NCBI GenBank assembly: GCA_020638035.1
Contig: JACKJI010000002.1
Coordinates: 256,252 to 320,251 of the forward strand
Reading direction: 5' to 3'
Source: Hyphomicrobiaceae bacterium
Lineage (GTDB): Bacteria; Pseudomonadota; Alphaproteobacteria; Rhizobiales; Hyphomicrobiaceae
DNA: 64,000 bases
Below, one piece after another: positions 37,900 through 47,597 of this stretch. The notes beneath the pieces are model-generated. The model did not search any database, was not told the origin of the DNA, and saw only the letters and a program-made list of their open reading frames with translations. Both the position numbers and the translations under genes were made by a program. Within the stretch, counting starts at the first letter, position 1, and each line of letters opens with the position of its first letter.

Positions 37900-38198
37900 G
37901 GCCCAACTCCAATAGTCAGCGGAGTCGACTCTTGGGCTGCCGCCTCACGGGGTGGTCGCCAAACCCCGTCAGCATGGTGCTCGACATTGGTACCCTACGC
38001 AAGGGACTGCTCACGGCCGGCGCCTGCCGGCGCTGCGTCCGCGTCCGGAAGGTGATCCCGATCACCGACAATCCCGACAGTGGAGGCAATAATCGCCTAC
38101 ATTCGCAATCAACGAGATTTTCTCCCCATCCAACCTGCTGCATCAGAGCAGGATTGGAACGGCAGCATCGGACCCGAACCCAACCATCGGAGCGCAGC

Positions 38199-38402
38199 AT
38201 GAATATCGATCGCATGGTCATGGCATTTGCAGGCATCGTCATCCTCGTCGGCACGGCCCTCGGCTACACGATGCACCCCTACTGGCTGGCAGTACCGGCC
38301 TTCGTTGGTGCCAACCTGCTGCAAGCCGCCTTCACCGGCTTCTGCCCGCTCGCCAAGATCCTGCGCGCGCTCGGGCTGAAGCCTGGCTCGGCCTTCCCCT
38401 GA
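38199..38402 (+). CDS. DUF2892 membrane protein
   Basis: Small inner-membrane protein of 67 residues. The ATG at 38199 opens [12 protein letters not shown], followed by two hydrophobic segments (about residues 8-27 and 29-48) and the family end [16 protein letters not shown]. The module also occurs as the membrane anchor of some rhodanese proteins. Its function is unknown; it stands alone here. Confidence 0.85.
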   Translation: MNIDRMVMAFAGIVILVGTALGYTMHPYWLAVPAFVGANLLQAAFTGFCPLAKILRALGLKPGSAFP

Positions 38403-38932
38403 GGGTTGGCAGTCCCGCCGCCCTACCGAACGCAAGCACCTCTCACCCCGCCAGCGCATCGGCTGCGAATGGCGCGGTGAGAGGTGCCGGCTTCACCCCT
38501 TTTCGCAACCGTCCGCACTTTCTCCGACTGCGACTTGCCAGCACATTTTTGCCGCAATGCAGCATGGAACAAGAACGCTTCGCCTCCGGATCTGCGACCT
38601 GCCGCCGCGCGTCACTCACGAACAATTGGAATTTATCGTTAAGATTCAATCCAGTTCATCGAAACATTAGCAGAATCATCCTTTTCGTGCGTTGACCGCG
38701 TCGAGTTCCTGATGCTCTGGTCGCGCCGCCAGAACAGACCTCAATAACCACGGTGGCTGAACGCGTTCTGGTGTTCGGCTCAACGACAAGTCCAGACCTG
38801 CCGGGGGAGCCGTATGTCGGCCGCCGCACGCAGAGGGGGACGAGGGATGATCACAAATCAAGCGTCGCAGATCGCGCCGCAGCATCCCAGCGTTGTGCAA
38901 TGCAACCGCCACCGGGAATGATGGAGTGTTTC
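38403..38932. other. Intergenic region with a strong inverted repeat
   Basis: About 530 bases upstream of rlpA. An 18-base inverted repeat with one mismatch lies at 38436-38453 and 38470-38487 (arms starting GCACCTCTCACC), followed by CCCCTTTTCG, possibly terminating the DUF2892 gene. The remainder shows no gene; it should contain the rlpA promoter. Confidence 0.45.
38436..38487. terminator. 18-bp inverted repeat after the DUF2892 gene
   Basis: Arms at 38436-38453 and 38470-38487 pair over 18 bases with one mismatch. It starts 33 bases after the stop. Without a direct T-run it is only a probable terminator. Confidence 0.5.
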
Positions 38933-39478
38933 ATGCGCAAGCTTCTGATTGCAGCGGCAGCCGTTGCCATGGCGGGCCTGACATCGGCCGCCCCGGCCAA
39001 CGCAACGTATTGGGCCTGCCAAGGCGGCCACGTGGCCTGTGGTGGCGAATCCCGTTCGGCCGCGCCGTCGAAGTCCAGCTACAAGAAGGCCTCTCACAAG
39101 AAGACGAAGTCCTATGAGTCTGCTGACTCGTCGTACAGCGGCGGCAGCAAGAAGAAGAAAAAGAGGGTCACCTATTCGGGCTCCAGCGGCTACAGCTCCG
39201 GCGGCGGTCTCGCCTCCTACTATTGGCAGCCGCAGCGTGTCGCTTCGGGTGGCTGGTTCAATCCGAATGCCCTGACGGCCGCGCACAAGACGCTGCCGTT
39301 CGGCACCAAGGTCCGTGTCACCAATCGGCATAATGGCAAGTCGGTGGTGGTCACCATCAACGACCGGGGCCCCTACGTGAAGGGCCGCGTCATCGACCTG
39401 TCGAGCCGCGCCGCCGGCGTCATCGGCATGAAGGGCTCCGGCGTCGTGCCGGTTTCCCTCGCCGTCCTGGGCCGCTGA
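38933..39478 (+). CDS. RlpA-like septal/cell-wall lytic protein
   Basis: Secreted double-psi beta-barrel protein of 181 residues. The ATG at 38933 starts a signal peptide ([23 protein letters not shown]). A Ser/Lys-rich linker (about 35-85) leads to the RlpA core: [60 protein letters not shown] with its catalytic-type Asp. The SPOR domain of classical RlpA is absent. It probably remodels peptidoglycan. A strong terminator follows. Confidence 0.88.
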   Translation: MRKLLIAAAAVAMAGLTSAAPANATYWACQGGHVACGGESRSAAPSKSSYKKASHKKTKSYESADSSYSGGSKKKKKRVTYSGSSGYSSGGGLASYYWQPQRVASGGWFNPNALTAAHKTLPFGTKVRVTNRHNGKSVVVTINDRGPYVKGRVIDLSSRAAGVIGMKGSGVVPVSLAVLGR

Positions 39479-39848
39479 TCGGCATAGGGCACCTCAGCGC
39501 GGTTGCGACCCGACGAACGGCAACCGCGCTGCCCGCATTAATCCGGTAGCATGCACCATGCCTGGGATCGCGGCGCGGTCTAGCGGTGCCGGCCCTGAAA
39601 AATGCGACTTCGATCAACCGCCCCTGGCCGTCCGCGGCCGGGGGCTCTTTTTTTTGCGTCGCCCCCACCTCCCCCTTTCGGGGGGCGCCGCGAGGCTGAG
39701 GAGCCACACCTGACCCCGAACAGCCAGAACGCGGAAAAAACCGGTAACTTCCGATAAAATTACGCTAGTGTTCCGACGCCGACGCGAGGGTCCCGAGCGC
39801 CGGCCCGTCCATCGAGCCGAATGAAGAAACGGAAGCACGCTCAACCTA
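39479..39848. other. Intergenic region with a terminator
   Basis: About 370 bases between rlpA and the XRE regulator. It holds the terminator at 39620-39655 and, towards 39750, a less GC-rich section that may carry the regulator promoter. No gene was recognised. Confidence 0.4.
39620..39655 (+). terminator. Strong Rho-independent terminator of rlpA
   Basis: GC-rich hairpin with arms CCCCTGGCCG and CGGCCGGGGG, followed after CTC by eight consecutive T. Confidence 0.85.
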
Positions 39849-40631
39849 ATGCCACAGCATCCCGCACCTCGCGACCGTGACGCCGCCATCGCCGAAATCC
39901 GCAAGGCGATGATCGAGAAGAAGCTGACGCAGGCCGAGCTGGCCGACGCGGCGGACTGCCACGAGAAGACCGTGCAGAATCTGCTCGGTGGCCGATCGGT
40001 GCGCGATCAGACGCTGTTTGACGTCTGCATGGTGCTGGGGCTCGACTTCGAGCGCGTCAAGGCAGAGTGGGAAGGATCCCCCCTCAACGGCGCCAACGAG
40101 CCGATGGACCTCAAAGGCGAGGGCGGCTTCGTCGCGCCGGTCTACATGGGGGCCTACACCCGGGCCGCCGTCGACCACTACATCGGCTCCTACCTGACGC
40201 TACGGCCGGCGTTTTCTCTGCCGCAGGTCATCATCGCCTATCGCACCGACATTGTCTGGGATCCCGAATGGCCCTCCTTGCTGTTCGAAGAGAGCGGCCG
40301 GCCTGATGCCACCTATTCGCACCGTGGACGGCTCTACATTCCCGCCTCGTCGATGTTCATTCACCTCGTATCGCTCACCAAGGGCGCGATGCGCATGGTG
40401 CTCGTCTCGCAGGTCGACAGGATGGGCGCCATGCGCGGCCTCATCACCACGCTCAACAAGCAGGGCGCGATGCTGATGCCTGTGGCCTCACCGATCGTCT
40501 ACAAGCGTCAGGATGCTTTCGATCCCGCATCGCTGGGACAAATTCAGCCCACTCATCCGGATCATGCCCGCTACCGCGCGCTGCTCGAGGAAACCATCAC
40601 GGATGGCTACGCGAAAGTCGTCGAGCGATGA
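39849..40631 (+). CDS. XRE-type helix-turn-helix protein with an unrecognised C-terminal domain
   Basis: Putative transcriptional regulator of 260 residues. Residues about 12-65 form an XRE-like helix-turn-helix (KKLTQAELADAADCHEKTVQNLLGG). The C-terminal 190 residues are not recognised; they contain APVYMGAYTRAAVDHYIGSYLTLRP and later SRGRLYIPASSMFIHL-like beta-rich segments and could be a sensor domain. No neighbour suggests a target. Confidence 0.75.
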   Translation: MPQHPAPRDRDAAIAEIRKAMIEKKLTQAELADAADCHEKTVQNLLGGRSVRDQTLFDVCMVLGLDFERVKAEWEGSPLNGANEPMDLKGEGGFVAPVYMGAYTRAAVDHYIGSYLTLRPAFSLPQVIIAYRTDIVWDPEWPSLLFEESGRPDATYSHRGRLYIPASSMFIHLVSLTKGAMRMVLVSQVDRMGAMRGLITTLNKQGAMLMPVASPIVYKRQDAFDPASLGQIQPTHPDHARYRALLEETITDGYAKVVER

Positions 40632-40719
40632 CCTCAGCCGGCGGTGCCGTGGCATTGCCCGCGGCTTCAGCCACTTCAGTGCGCACGGCGATTTTGTAGA
40701 ACTTGAAAGCCGGCGCAAC

Positions 40720-40797
40720 CTAGTGTGGTGTCTCGCAATTGCCGACCAACAATTGCGGCTGGTTCTTCGTCGGCAATTGCGAGATGAACACCACACC
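40720..40797. repeat. Hairpin-type dispersed repeat, copy B
   Basis: Begins CTAGTGTGGTGTCTCG, as does copy A, and folds on itself: CTCGCAATTGCCGAC pairs with GTCGGCAATTGCGAG, and TGTGGTGT with ACACCACA. It lies between the XRE gene and the patatin gene. Confidence 0.65.
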
Positions 40798-40812
40798 AAA
40801 TCAATGATTTTG

Positions 40813-40888
40813 CTAGTGTCGTTCAGAACCGCAAAGACCGAGACGAGGCCGCGGCAAAGGTGTCGGTATTTGCGGTTCACGACACTAG
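40813..40888. repeat. Hairpin-type dispersed repeat, copy C
   Basis: A 76-base element bounded by CTAGTGTCG and CGACACTAG (perfect 9-bp ends), with GAACCGCAAA pairing near TTTGCGGTTC. Its interior matches copy A at 26300. It directly follows copy B. Confidence 0.65.
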
Positions 40889-40895
40889 GTACCGC

Positions 40896-42005
40896 TCACG
40901 CGCGGCGCACCAGCCCCACCGCCGCCTCTGCCGGTATGCCGCTGACCGGTACGCCGGCGGCTGGCGCCTTGTCCGCTGCTTCTGTCGGGACATCACCCAG
41001 GATGCGCTCGGCGAGCCGTGCCGTCTCGCGCCGGCCGACGTCGCCGCGATGCCGATCGAGCCACTTGTGTGTCTCGGTCCGTCCCGCTCCGTGCAGGTAG
41101 GTGAAAAGCCCCCAGTCCGGCTTCATCTTCGTCTCGTGCTTCAACGCCTGCGTATAGCGGCCGGCATCGACGAGATGGAACCGATGCCGCTGCAGGCGTC
41201 CCGCGAGCGACTTGCGGTTGAGCCAACTGCGCCGTCCCTCGCGCCGCAGCGTCTCGATCAGCTCCACGTCGCGCCGCAACGGCGCATTGAATGTGATGTG
41301 GTTGATGTGGCCGGAGATCTCGCGTGACCCTGTCGGCAGCTCGCTGCGCTCGCGCGGATTGATCATGACGAGCAACGTATCGGCCACAGGACTTTCGCGT
41401 GCCAGCGTCACCAGTTCCGGATTGGCCGAGAAGCCGCCATCCCAATAGGCCTTGCCGCCGATCTCGACTGCGCGATGCAGGGTCGGCAGACAGGCCGACG
41501 CCAGCACGCTTTCCACCGTCAGTTCTTTGGCGCGGAAGAAGCGCGCGCCGCCGCCCGCCACTTCCGTCGCGGCAATCAGGAGACCGACGGGCGTGCTGGC
41601 GCGGATGCGCTCGAAGTCGATCACCCTGGTCAGCAGCTCCCGCAGCGGATCGAAACCCAGCGGATTGAATTCGTAGGGCGACATCAGGCCTGCCATCTGC
41701 CCGAGCGATTGCCGCGTCATGCTGTAGAGGAACGGATTGAGCCGCAACAGGTCTGGAACGCCCGCCTTGTAGACCGCCTGCCAGATCTCGCGCAGCTTTT
41801 CGCGCGCGCCCTCCCGGCCGCCCTCTGCAAGGCCCGCCGCCAGAGCCACGGCATTGACCGCGCCGGCACTCGTCCCCGACACCCATCCGATCTCGAGTTG
41901 CTCCTCCTCGAGCAACCGGTCGAGCACGCCCCACGTGAATGCACCATGTGCACCGCCGCCCTGTAGCGCCAGATTGATGCTCAACGCCCGCTGAAAGAAA
42001 ACCAC
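40896..42005 (-). CDS. Patatin-like phospholipase
   Basis: Putative lipid acyl hydrolase of about 369 residues. The GTG at 42005 was chosen because AGGGGG lies 5 bases upstream; the open frame reaches 42035. The oxyanion loop LQGGGAHGAFTWG (residues 14-26), nucleophile motif GTSAG with Ser46, and the catalytic Asp motif YWDGG are all present. It is the last gene of the minus-strand cluster behind the B12 uptake genes, 70 bases downstream of the ATPase, and may be co-transcribed, though a link to B12 is not expected. Confidence 0.88.
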   Translation of the reverse strand: MVFFQRALSINLALQGGGAHGAFTWGVLDRLLEEEQLEIGWVSGTSAGAVNAVALAAGLAEGGREGAREKLREIWQAVYKAGVPDLLRLNPFLYSMTRQSLGQMAGLMSPYEFNPLGFDPLRELLTRVIDFERIRASTPVGLLIAATEVAGGGARFFRAKELTVESVLASACLPTLHRAVEIGGKAYWDGGFSANPELVTLARESPVADTLLVMINPRERSELPTGSREISGHINHITFNAPLRRDVELIETLRREGRRSWLNRKSLAGRLQRHRFHLVDAGRYTQALKHETKMKPDWGLFTYLHGAGRTETHKWLDRHRGDVGRRETARLAERILGDVPTEAADKAPAAGVPVSGIPAEAAVGLVRRA

Positions 42006-42075
42006 TCTGCCCCCTTGATCGACGCCGTGCCGCACGGCCGAACGAGCCTCGGGCTCGCATTGCAGTAGGGCCGCA

Positions 42076-42834
42076 TCATGTCAGGGTTGTTTTAGGCAAC
42101 ACAATCGGCACGTGGTCTAAGGTCGCGATTTCGCAGTCGACGCCGAACGCGCCGGCCAGATGCGCGCGTGTCACCACATCCCTTGAAGGTCCTGCCGCCA
42201 ACACCTTTCCATCCTTGAGCAAAACCGTTTTGTGACAATGTCGCAACGCGAGGCTGACATCGTGCACGGCGACCAGAACCGTGCGCCCCTGCCGCGCCAG
42301 TGCCTCCAGATGTCGGAACAGAGCCAGTACGTGGCCCATGTCTAGTCCTGCCGTCGGCTCGTCGGCGATCAACACTTGCGCCTCCTGGGCGAGCGCACGC
42401 GCCAATAGCACACGCGCCAGCTCGCCGCCCGACAAGGCATCGCACGGCCGGTCGGCAAGCGCCTCGAGGTCCATTGCCTTCAGCGCCGCACCGACCGCCT
42501 CCGCATCATTCGGCGAAGGATTGTGCGGCAGCCGCCCCAACATCACCACCCTTCGCACGGGCAATGGCCAGTGCACCACGCGTTCTTGAGGAAGGAAGGC
42601 AATCCACCGTCCGCGTTCGCGCCCCTCCATGCCGGCAATGTCGCGACCAGCAAGTGTCACACGGCCGTGCTCCAACGGAAGCACTCCCGCAAGGGCCTTG
42701 AGCAGCGTCGACTTGCCCGCGCCGTTGGGGCCAATGATGGCAATGAGCTCTCCTGGTTCGGCGCTGACGTCCGCACCATAGAGCACGTGCCTGCTGCCGA
42801 GCGTCACCTGAAGATCGTGGCCCGCCAGCGTCAT
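42076..42834 (-). CDS. btuD: Cobalamin/iron-chelate ABC transporter ATP-binding protein
   Basis: Cytoplasmic ATPase of a FecCD-class importer, 252 residues. The ATG at 42834 was chosen since it overlaps the permease stop (ATGA). Walker A GPNGAGKSTLLKALAG, signature LSGGELARVLLARAL and Walker B VLIADEPTAGLD are intact. Heme importers (HmuV) are similar, but the cobalamin riboswitch before the operon points to vitamin B12. Confidence 0.85.
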   Translation of the reverse strand: MTLAGHDLQVTLGSRHVLYGADVSAEPGELIAIIGPNGAGKSTLLKALAGVLPLEHGRVTLAGRDIAGMEGRERGRWIAFLPQERVVHWPLPVRRVVMLGRLPHNPSPNDAEAVGAALKAMDLEALADRPCDALSGGELARVLLARALAQEAQVLIADEPTAGLDMGHVLALFRHLEALARQGRTVLVAVHDVSLALRHCHKTVLLKDGKVLAAGPSRDVVTRAHLAGAFGVDCEIATLDHVPIVLPKTTLT

Positions 42835-43859
42835 GCACTCCACTCCCGACGTGAGGCGAGCACCAGCCACAGGAAGAATGGTGCACCGATCAGCGCCGTC
42901 ACCACACCGAGCTTCAGATCGCCCGCCGGTGACAGCAGCCGCAGGCCAACGTCCGCGAAAAGGATCAGCGCCGCGCCACCGAGAAAGCTCGGCACCAGCA
43001 GACGCCCCGGCTCGTGCGCAACGAACGGGCGCAGAAGATGCGGCACGACAAGGCCGACGAAGCCGATCGCCCCCGTCACCGATGTCGCCGCACCCACCGC
43101 CAGCGCCGCACCGAACACGATGCGCTGGCGCAGGGCGCGCGGATCGACGCCGAGATTGCGCGCCGCCATCTCGCCAAGGCTCAATGCATCAAGCGCACGG
43201 CGTGTCGACATCAGCACCGCCGCCCCAACCACGATCAGCGGCGCAGCGATCCACACGTGCAGCAGGCTGCGGTCGTTGAGAGAGCCCATCATCCAGTAGA
43301 TCATCTCCACCGATGCGAACGGATTGGGCGCGAGATTGAGGACCAACGACGTCAGCGCTCCCGCTACGCTCGACATCGCGACGCCAGCGAGTATGAGCGT
43401 CACAGAGCCGCTGCCCCGCCCGGCAAGCAGCACGACGGCCAACGCCGCAAGCCCCGCGCCCGCGAGCCCGCCCAGTGGCAACGCCAGCGAGAAGAGCCCG
43501 GCTGCCCCGGTGTGGATGGCAATGACCGCTCCAAGCGATGCTCCACCGGCCATGCCGAGCAGGCCCGGCTCGGCCAAGGGATTGCGCAGATAGCCCTGCA
43601 GCGCCGCGCCTGACAGGCCCAGCGCGCCGCCGACCAGTATGCCGAGCACGGCGCGCGGCAACCTGATTTCAAGGAGCACGAGCCGCACGGCGTCCTCGCC
43701 CTCGGGCAAGCCGAAGCCGTCCGGACCATGCAGCAGCGAGGCGAGAAACCCGACGAGGACGAGAGCAATCAGGCCGATGACCAAAGCCCACCGCCCCATC
43801 GGCATCAAACGCGACACAGGGTGATCGGCTGGCGTTGCCGTCCCACTAGGTTCACTCAT
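42831..43859 (-). CDS. btuC: Cobalamin/iron-chelate ABC transporter permease (FecCD family)
   Basis: Inner-membrane permease of 342 residues with about nine to ten hydrophobic segments. FecCD signatures are visible: LRLPRAVLGILVGGALGLSG, LQGYLRNPLAEPGLLGMAGG and the later TGAIGFVGLVVPHLLRPFVA loop that contacts the ATPase. It overlaps both the upstream binding-protein gene and the downstream ATPase gene by 4 bases, so the three are translationally coupled. Confidence 0.88.
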   Translation of the reverse strand: MSEPSGTATPADHPVSRLMPMGRWALVIGLIALVLVGFLASLLHGPDGFGLPEGEDAVRLVLLEIRLPRAVLGILVGGALGLSGAALQGYLRNPLAEPGLLGMAGGASLGAVIAIHTGAAGLFSLALPLGGLAGAGLAALAVVLLAGRGSGSVTLILAGVAMSSVAGALTSLVLNLAPNPFASVEMIYWMMGSLNDRSLLHVWIAAPLIVVGAAVLMSTRRALDALSLGEMAARNLGVDPRALRQRIVFGAALAVGAATSVTGAIGFVGLVVPHLLRPFVAHEPGRLLVPSFLGGAALILFADVGLRLLSPAGDLKLGVVTALIGAPFFLWLVLASRREWSA

Positions 43860-44779
43860 CGGCGGAGAGCGGCCGTGCCGACCGCATCCTCCGCGCTGAT
43901 CAACGGGTCGCGGCCAGCGGAGACCGACGCGCGCATCAGCGCCGCACGCTCGCGTCCCAGCGCCTCAATCGCGGTCGCCAACGCCGGCGTACCGCAGAGC
44001 CACAACGGCATCGGAACGTGCACGTGACGCCGCCGATCGAGCAGGCTCTGGAAGGCCCGGTGGCGAAGGTTGTCGGCCGTGACCGTCCGGAACTGTTCCG
44101 GATCGTGCGCCAGTACGACCAGATCCGGGGCTTTGGCGATGAGCGTCTCCAGTGGCAGTCGCCCCGCCGGCCCAAGCTTGCGCACGTGCGCGAGGTTGGC
44201 AAAACCTGCCGAGGTCAGCGCTGCATCAAGCAGCCCGCCCGGCACCGCTGTCAGACTGTTCACCTGATAGGCGAGCGCCGTCGGCCGATGCGGGCTGTGT
44301 GGTCGCGCGGCGGCAATGCGCCGGTCGAAATCGGCGATCACCGTTTCCCCCCGCGCCGCCTCGCCAACGGCTGCCGCAACACTGCGGATTGCCGACCGGA
44401 CGCCGTCGAGATCGCTCGCCATATCGATCACCTCAACGCGCACGCCGAGCCGCCGCAACAATGCCACGACCTCGGGTGTCGAGTAGGCGGTCGTCAAGAC
44501 GACATCGGGCCTGAGCGCCAGCACCTCTTCCGCGCGTCCGCGCAGAAGCTTGATGCCGTCGACCCGGTCTGAAACGGCCGACAGTACGGGGTCAGCCGCG
44601 AGCCGGCTCAGCCCGGCGATGCGGTCGCGCGGCACGAGGTCAACAACGAGCTGATCGGTGCACAGGTTGATCGAGACGACGCGCATGGCCGTATGACCAG
44701 CCTCGGCACGAACGCCGTTGATGGTCGCGAGGAGCACGAGGCACAGCACGAGCATGCCGTGCACAGCGGAGATAGGCAT
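43856..44779 (-). CDS. btuF: Cobalamin-type periplasmic binding protein (BtuF-like)
   Basis: Periplasmic receptor of the ABC importer, about 307 residues. The ATG at 44779 places a signal peptide (AVHGMLVLCLVLLATINGVRA) at the N-terminus; the open frame begins at 44827, so the start is uncertain. Family features are RVVSINLCTDQLVVDLVPRD, LRPDVVLTTAYSTPEVVALL, a middle helix and LDRRRHVHVPMPLWLCGTPA. Its 3' end overlaps the permease start. Confidence 0.8.
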   Translation of the reverse strand: MPISAVHGMLVLCLVLLATINGVRAEAGHTAMRVVSINLCTDQLVVDLVPRDRIAGLSRLAADPVLSAVSDRVDGIKLLRGRAEEVLALRPDVVLTTAYSTPEVVALLRRLGVRVEVIDMASDLDGVRSAIRSVAAAVGEAARGETVIADFDRRIAAARPHSPHRPTALAYQVNSLTAVPGGLLDAALTSAGFANLAHVRKLGPAGRLPLETLIAKAPDLVVLAHDPEQFRTVTADNLRHRAFQSLLDRRRHVHVPMPLWLCGTPALATAIEALGRERAALMRASVSAGRDPLISAEDAVGTAALRR

Positions 44780-44890
44780 GTAAGCCCACCCGCTGTCCTG
44801 CCGCATGCCTCGTCTGTCCACGCCCATACTCCTCGTCTCGTCCAGGTCGACACCGTCGTGGCGCCGGCAAGCTCGGCACGTCCGAGCGGT

Positions 44891-47164
44891 TTACTTCAAC
44901 GCATCCTGCCGCAGCAGTGGGGCTTCGAATTTTATTTTGACTCCGGCGTAGGCGGCGATGCCTGCCGTCTCATAACCGAATGCCTCCTGGTAGTCCTGAT
45001 TCAGCAGGTTTTCGACGCGACCAAACAGCTCCAGACCCGGCCGCAGCTCATAGGACGCCGCAACGCGCACCAGCCAATACTGATCGAGGCTAATCAACCG
45101 CTGGCCGAAGGGATCCACCTGCTCGAAAATACGATCGTAGTTGGTTCCAGTGTAGACGACGCCGAGAGTAGCCTCACCGCGTCCGTTATCGAAGCTGTAA
45201 GACAGATCCGCACGGGCAGTGTGAGGTGGACGGCGGATCTCGACAACGCCATCGGGATCTTCCGCATCAACGTAGGTATAAGCAAGGGTAATGCCCAGCC
45301 CTGGCGCCACGACCATGCGTGCCGACAATTCGACGCCGCGCCGTGTGCTTCGACCGGGTAGGTTTTCCGCCGTGAACAGTCCGCTCACCGGATCGAACGC
45401 GAAGCCGTTGATCTTGTCCGTCAGGTCCGCCTCGAAGTAAGTCACGTCGAGCAGCGCGCGTTTCGGGACCAGCGTGAACTCGATACCAGCATCCCAACCC
45501 TCGCTCCGCTCCGGCTGTAGATCGGCATTGGGCTTGAAGGTTCCGGGGATGGAGCCAAACGTCTCAAACATGGTTGGCAGCTTGACGGCCGTACCATAGC
45601 TCGCGTGCGGGCGCATGCGCCATTCCGGAAGTAGCAGCGAAGCGGATGTGCGCCAGGTGGTGAAGTCGTCGAAGGTATCGTGGTCGTCGCGCCGCACGAC
45701 GCCAGAAAGGAACAGGCGTTTAGCGATCTCCGCCCGGTATTCACCGGCATAGGCGACGGCGTTACGCTCCCGCGTCACGCCGTCGGCCACCCCAAAGAAA
45801 CCGAAATCCGAATTGGGCGTGAACGTCTCGCGCTCATGGCCAACGAACCCGGTGACGGAGTGCCGGAACATTCCTCCTGCCAGGTCGGGCAATTGCAGAA
45901 CGCCGGTGTAATCGTATCGCGTCGCTGTGCTGTCGTTCTGGCTCGTGGAGAACAACCCGCGATCTTCGCGTGCGATGTCGGTGTGGCTCGCGCGAACGGT
46001 ATGGGTCAGCGCTCCTCCGAACATCTCCCAGTCGAGTTTTCCCGAACCGATCCACTGATTGTGGTCGAAGGTATTTGGCGCATCGAAGGCCGTCGAATAT
46101 CGACCAGGGTTGCCGCCAAAGTCGTCATAGTCTCCAACACTGCGCTGATTGCGCAGACTGAAATCTACGTTGATCCCGTCGATGAGCGTAGCACCTGCAC
46201 GGACGTGGAACGTGGACAGGCGATTGCCGTCGTCCTCGTCGCCCTGCGGAGCCGTATTGAAACCGTCAGTGGCGCGGCGATGGTACGCGACAGATGCATA
46301 CCCCCTTTCGTTGCCCCCCGATACGCGCCCTGAGATGTCACGGGTATTGAAGGCGCCATACTCTGCCGTGGCCACCGCGGTGAGCGGGCCACGCTCGCTA
46401 CGGGTCACGATATTCACCACACCACCCAGCGCCTTCGAGCCATAGATGCCACTTTGAGGTCCGCGCAAAACCTCGATGCGCTCGATCCCGTCAGCTGACA
46501 GGCTGGAAAAATCAAATTCGCCGTCGGTTGGATCGTTGACCTCCACGCCATCGATCAACACCAGGGTGTGATTTCCTTCCGCACCTCTGATACGAACCTG
46601 CGTCAGGCTGCCGAAGCTGCCCTGCGTCCCAACATGGACGCCGGGCAGGCTGCGCAGTGCATCTGCCGCGTGCCGGATTTGCTGGCCTTCGAGTTCCTTG
46701 GCCGTAACGACGGATACCGAAGTCCCCACTGCTTCGGCCGGCTGCCCCGTGCTGGACCTGATGCCAGCTGCATCACCATCTATGGACTGCCCGAAAGTAT
46801 CGCCGGTCTGCTGTGCGGAAGCCGCGCCAGCGCTATCATCTGTCGATGATTTCTTTTTCGCACTGCTGTTCGTTTTCTTTATCGGGGCAGTGGCCGTTGC
46901 GCTGTCATCGACCGCAGATTGGTTGCTCTTGGGCTTGACCTTCGGCTTTGCCAGCGTGCCGCCTTCGATCACCACCGGCGGCAGTGTCACGGCCTGAGAC
47001 GTGGATTGCGCCAGTGCCCCACCTGACTGGGGCACCATGGCCGCGCTGCTCATAAGGCCCGCAATGATGGTGTTGCAGAGCATCCGCGACGGCCCGTGCC
47101 CCGCAAACGACTGCGCAATTTGCACCACTGCGTACCGCGATACGATTGTTCTGGAATGACGCAT
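44891..47164 (-). CDS. btuB: TonB-dependent outer-membrane receptor, BtuB-like
   Basis: Outer-membrane active-transport channel of about 757 residues, likely for cobalamin. The ATG at 47164 follows GAGGGG. A signal region and an unusual Ala/Lys/Ser-rich spacer (about residues 70-130 of the longer frame) precede the plug: VVTAKELEGQQIRHAADALRSLPGV, RIRGAEGNHTLVLIDGVEVND, IERIEVLRGPQSGIYGSKAL. The beta-barrel follows and ends with the short LEAPLLRQD region; the terminal residue is Lys rather than aromatic. The cobalamin riboswitch lies 240 bases upstream. Confidence 0.88.
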   Translation of the reverse strand: MRHSRTIVSRYAVVQIAQSFAGHGPSRMLCNTIIAGLMSSAAMVPQSGGALAQSTSQAVTLPPVVIEGGTLAKPKVKPKSNQSAVDDSATATAPIKKTNSSAKKKSSTDDSAGAASAQQTGDTFGQSIDGDAAGIRSSTGQPAEAVGTSVSVVTAKELEGQQIRHAADALRSLPGVHVGTQGSFGSLTQVRIRGAEGNHTLVLIDGVEVNDPTDGEFDFSSLSADGIERIEVLRGPQSGIYGSKALGGVVNIVTRSERGPLTAVATAEYGAFNTRDISGRVSGGNERGYASVAYHRRATDGFNTAPQGDEDDGNRLSTFHVRAGATLIDGINVDFSLRNQRSVGDYDDFGGNPGRYSTAFDAPNTFDHNQWIGSGKLDWEMFGGALTHTVRASHTDIAREDRGLFSTSQNDSTATRYDYTGVLQLPDLAGGMFRHSVTGFVGHERETFTPNSDFGFFGVADGVTRERNAVAYAGEYRAEIAKRLFLSGVVRRDDHDTFDDFTTWRTSASLLLPEWRMRPHASYGTAVKLPTMFETFGSIPGTFKPNADLQPERSEGWDAGIEFTLVPKRALLDVTYFEADLTDKINGFAFDPVSGLFTAENLPGRSTRRGVELSARMVVAPGLGITLAYTYVDAEDPDGVVEIRRPPHTARADLSYSFDNGRGEATLGVVYTGTNYDRIFEQVDPFGQRLISLDQYWLVRVAASYELRPGLELFGRVENLLNQDYQEAFGYETAGIAAYAGVKIKFEAPLLRQDALK

Positions 47165-47398
47165 CAGTTCCCCTCGGTAACGACCTGAAGGGTGAAGCGC
47201 GCATGATGAGCCCACGCGCCCATCTCAACGCCTGATTGCCGCACGCGCATGCGCGGACTTGCCCGAACGAGCATGTGCCATTTGTCAGGGGAATCCCGAC
47301 TGCGGCCGACCCAGGATGCGCTTCACCGGTTGCACATCGGTCGCCACTACGGGTGTAGTCCGCTCCCCAGCACGCCCCGCGCTGTGAATGGGCGACGT

Positions 47399-47597
47399 GT
47401 GCCGGCAGGTCTCCTGGCTCGCGGCTCGAGCGCCCGGCTTCAGCCTTCCCATCGCGGTGCCGTAGCATGCACGACAGTGGCATTAATGAAGCGAGCTTGC
47501 CGCTTACAGTTGCGGGGGCAGCCCCGGCTCTGGATGAGCGCACCTCGTGTTGTCCACGTGTGCGTATCCGCCCCGGGTTCCCTTTTCATCCGGTCAG
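47399..47597 (-). promoter_or_regulatory. Cobalamin (B12) riboswitch
   Basis: On the minus strand the aptamer core is complete: GCTGCCCCCGCAACTGTAAG with GCGG following (near 47500-47525), B12 box GCCACTG (47475-47481), GGGAAGGCTGAAGCCGGGCG, and the 3' segment GAGCCAGGAGACCTGCC at about 47404-47425. It precedes the btuB-btuF-btuC-btuD genes, and should switch them off when the cell has enough B12. Confidence 0.93.
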
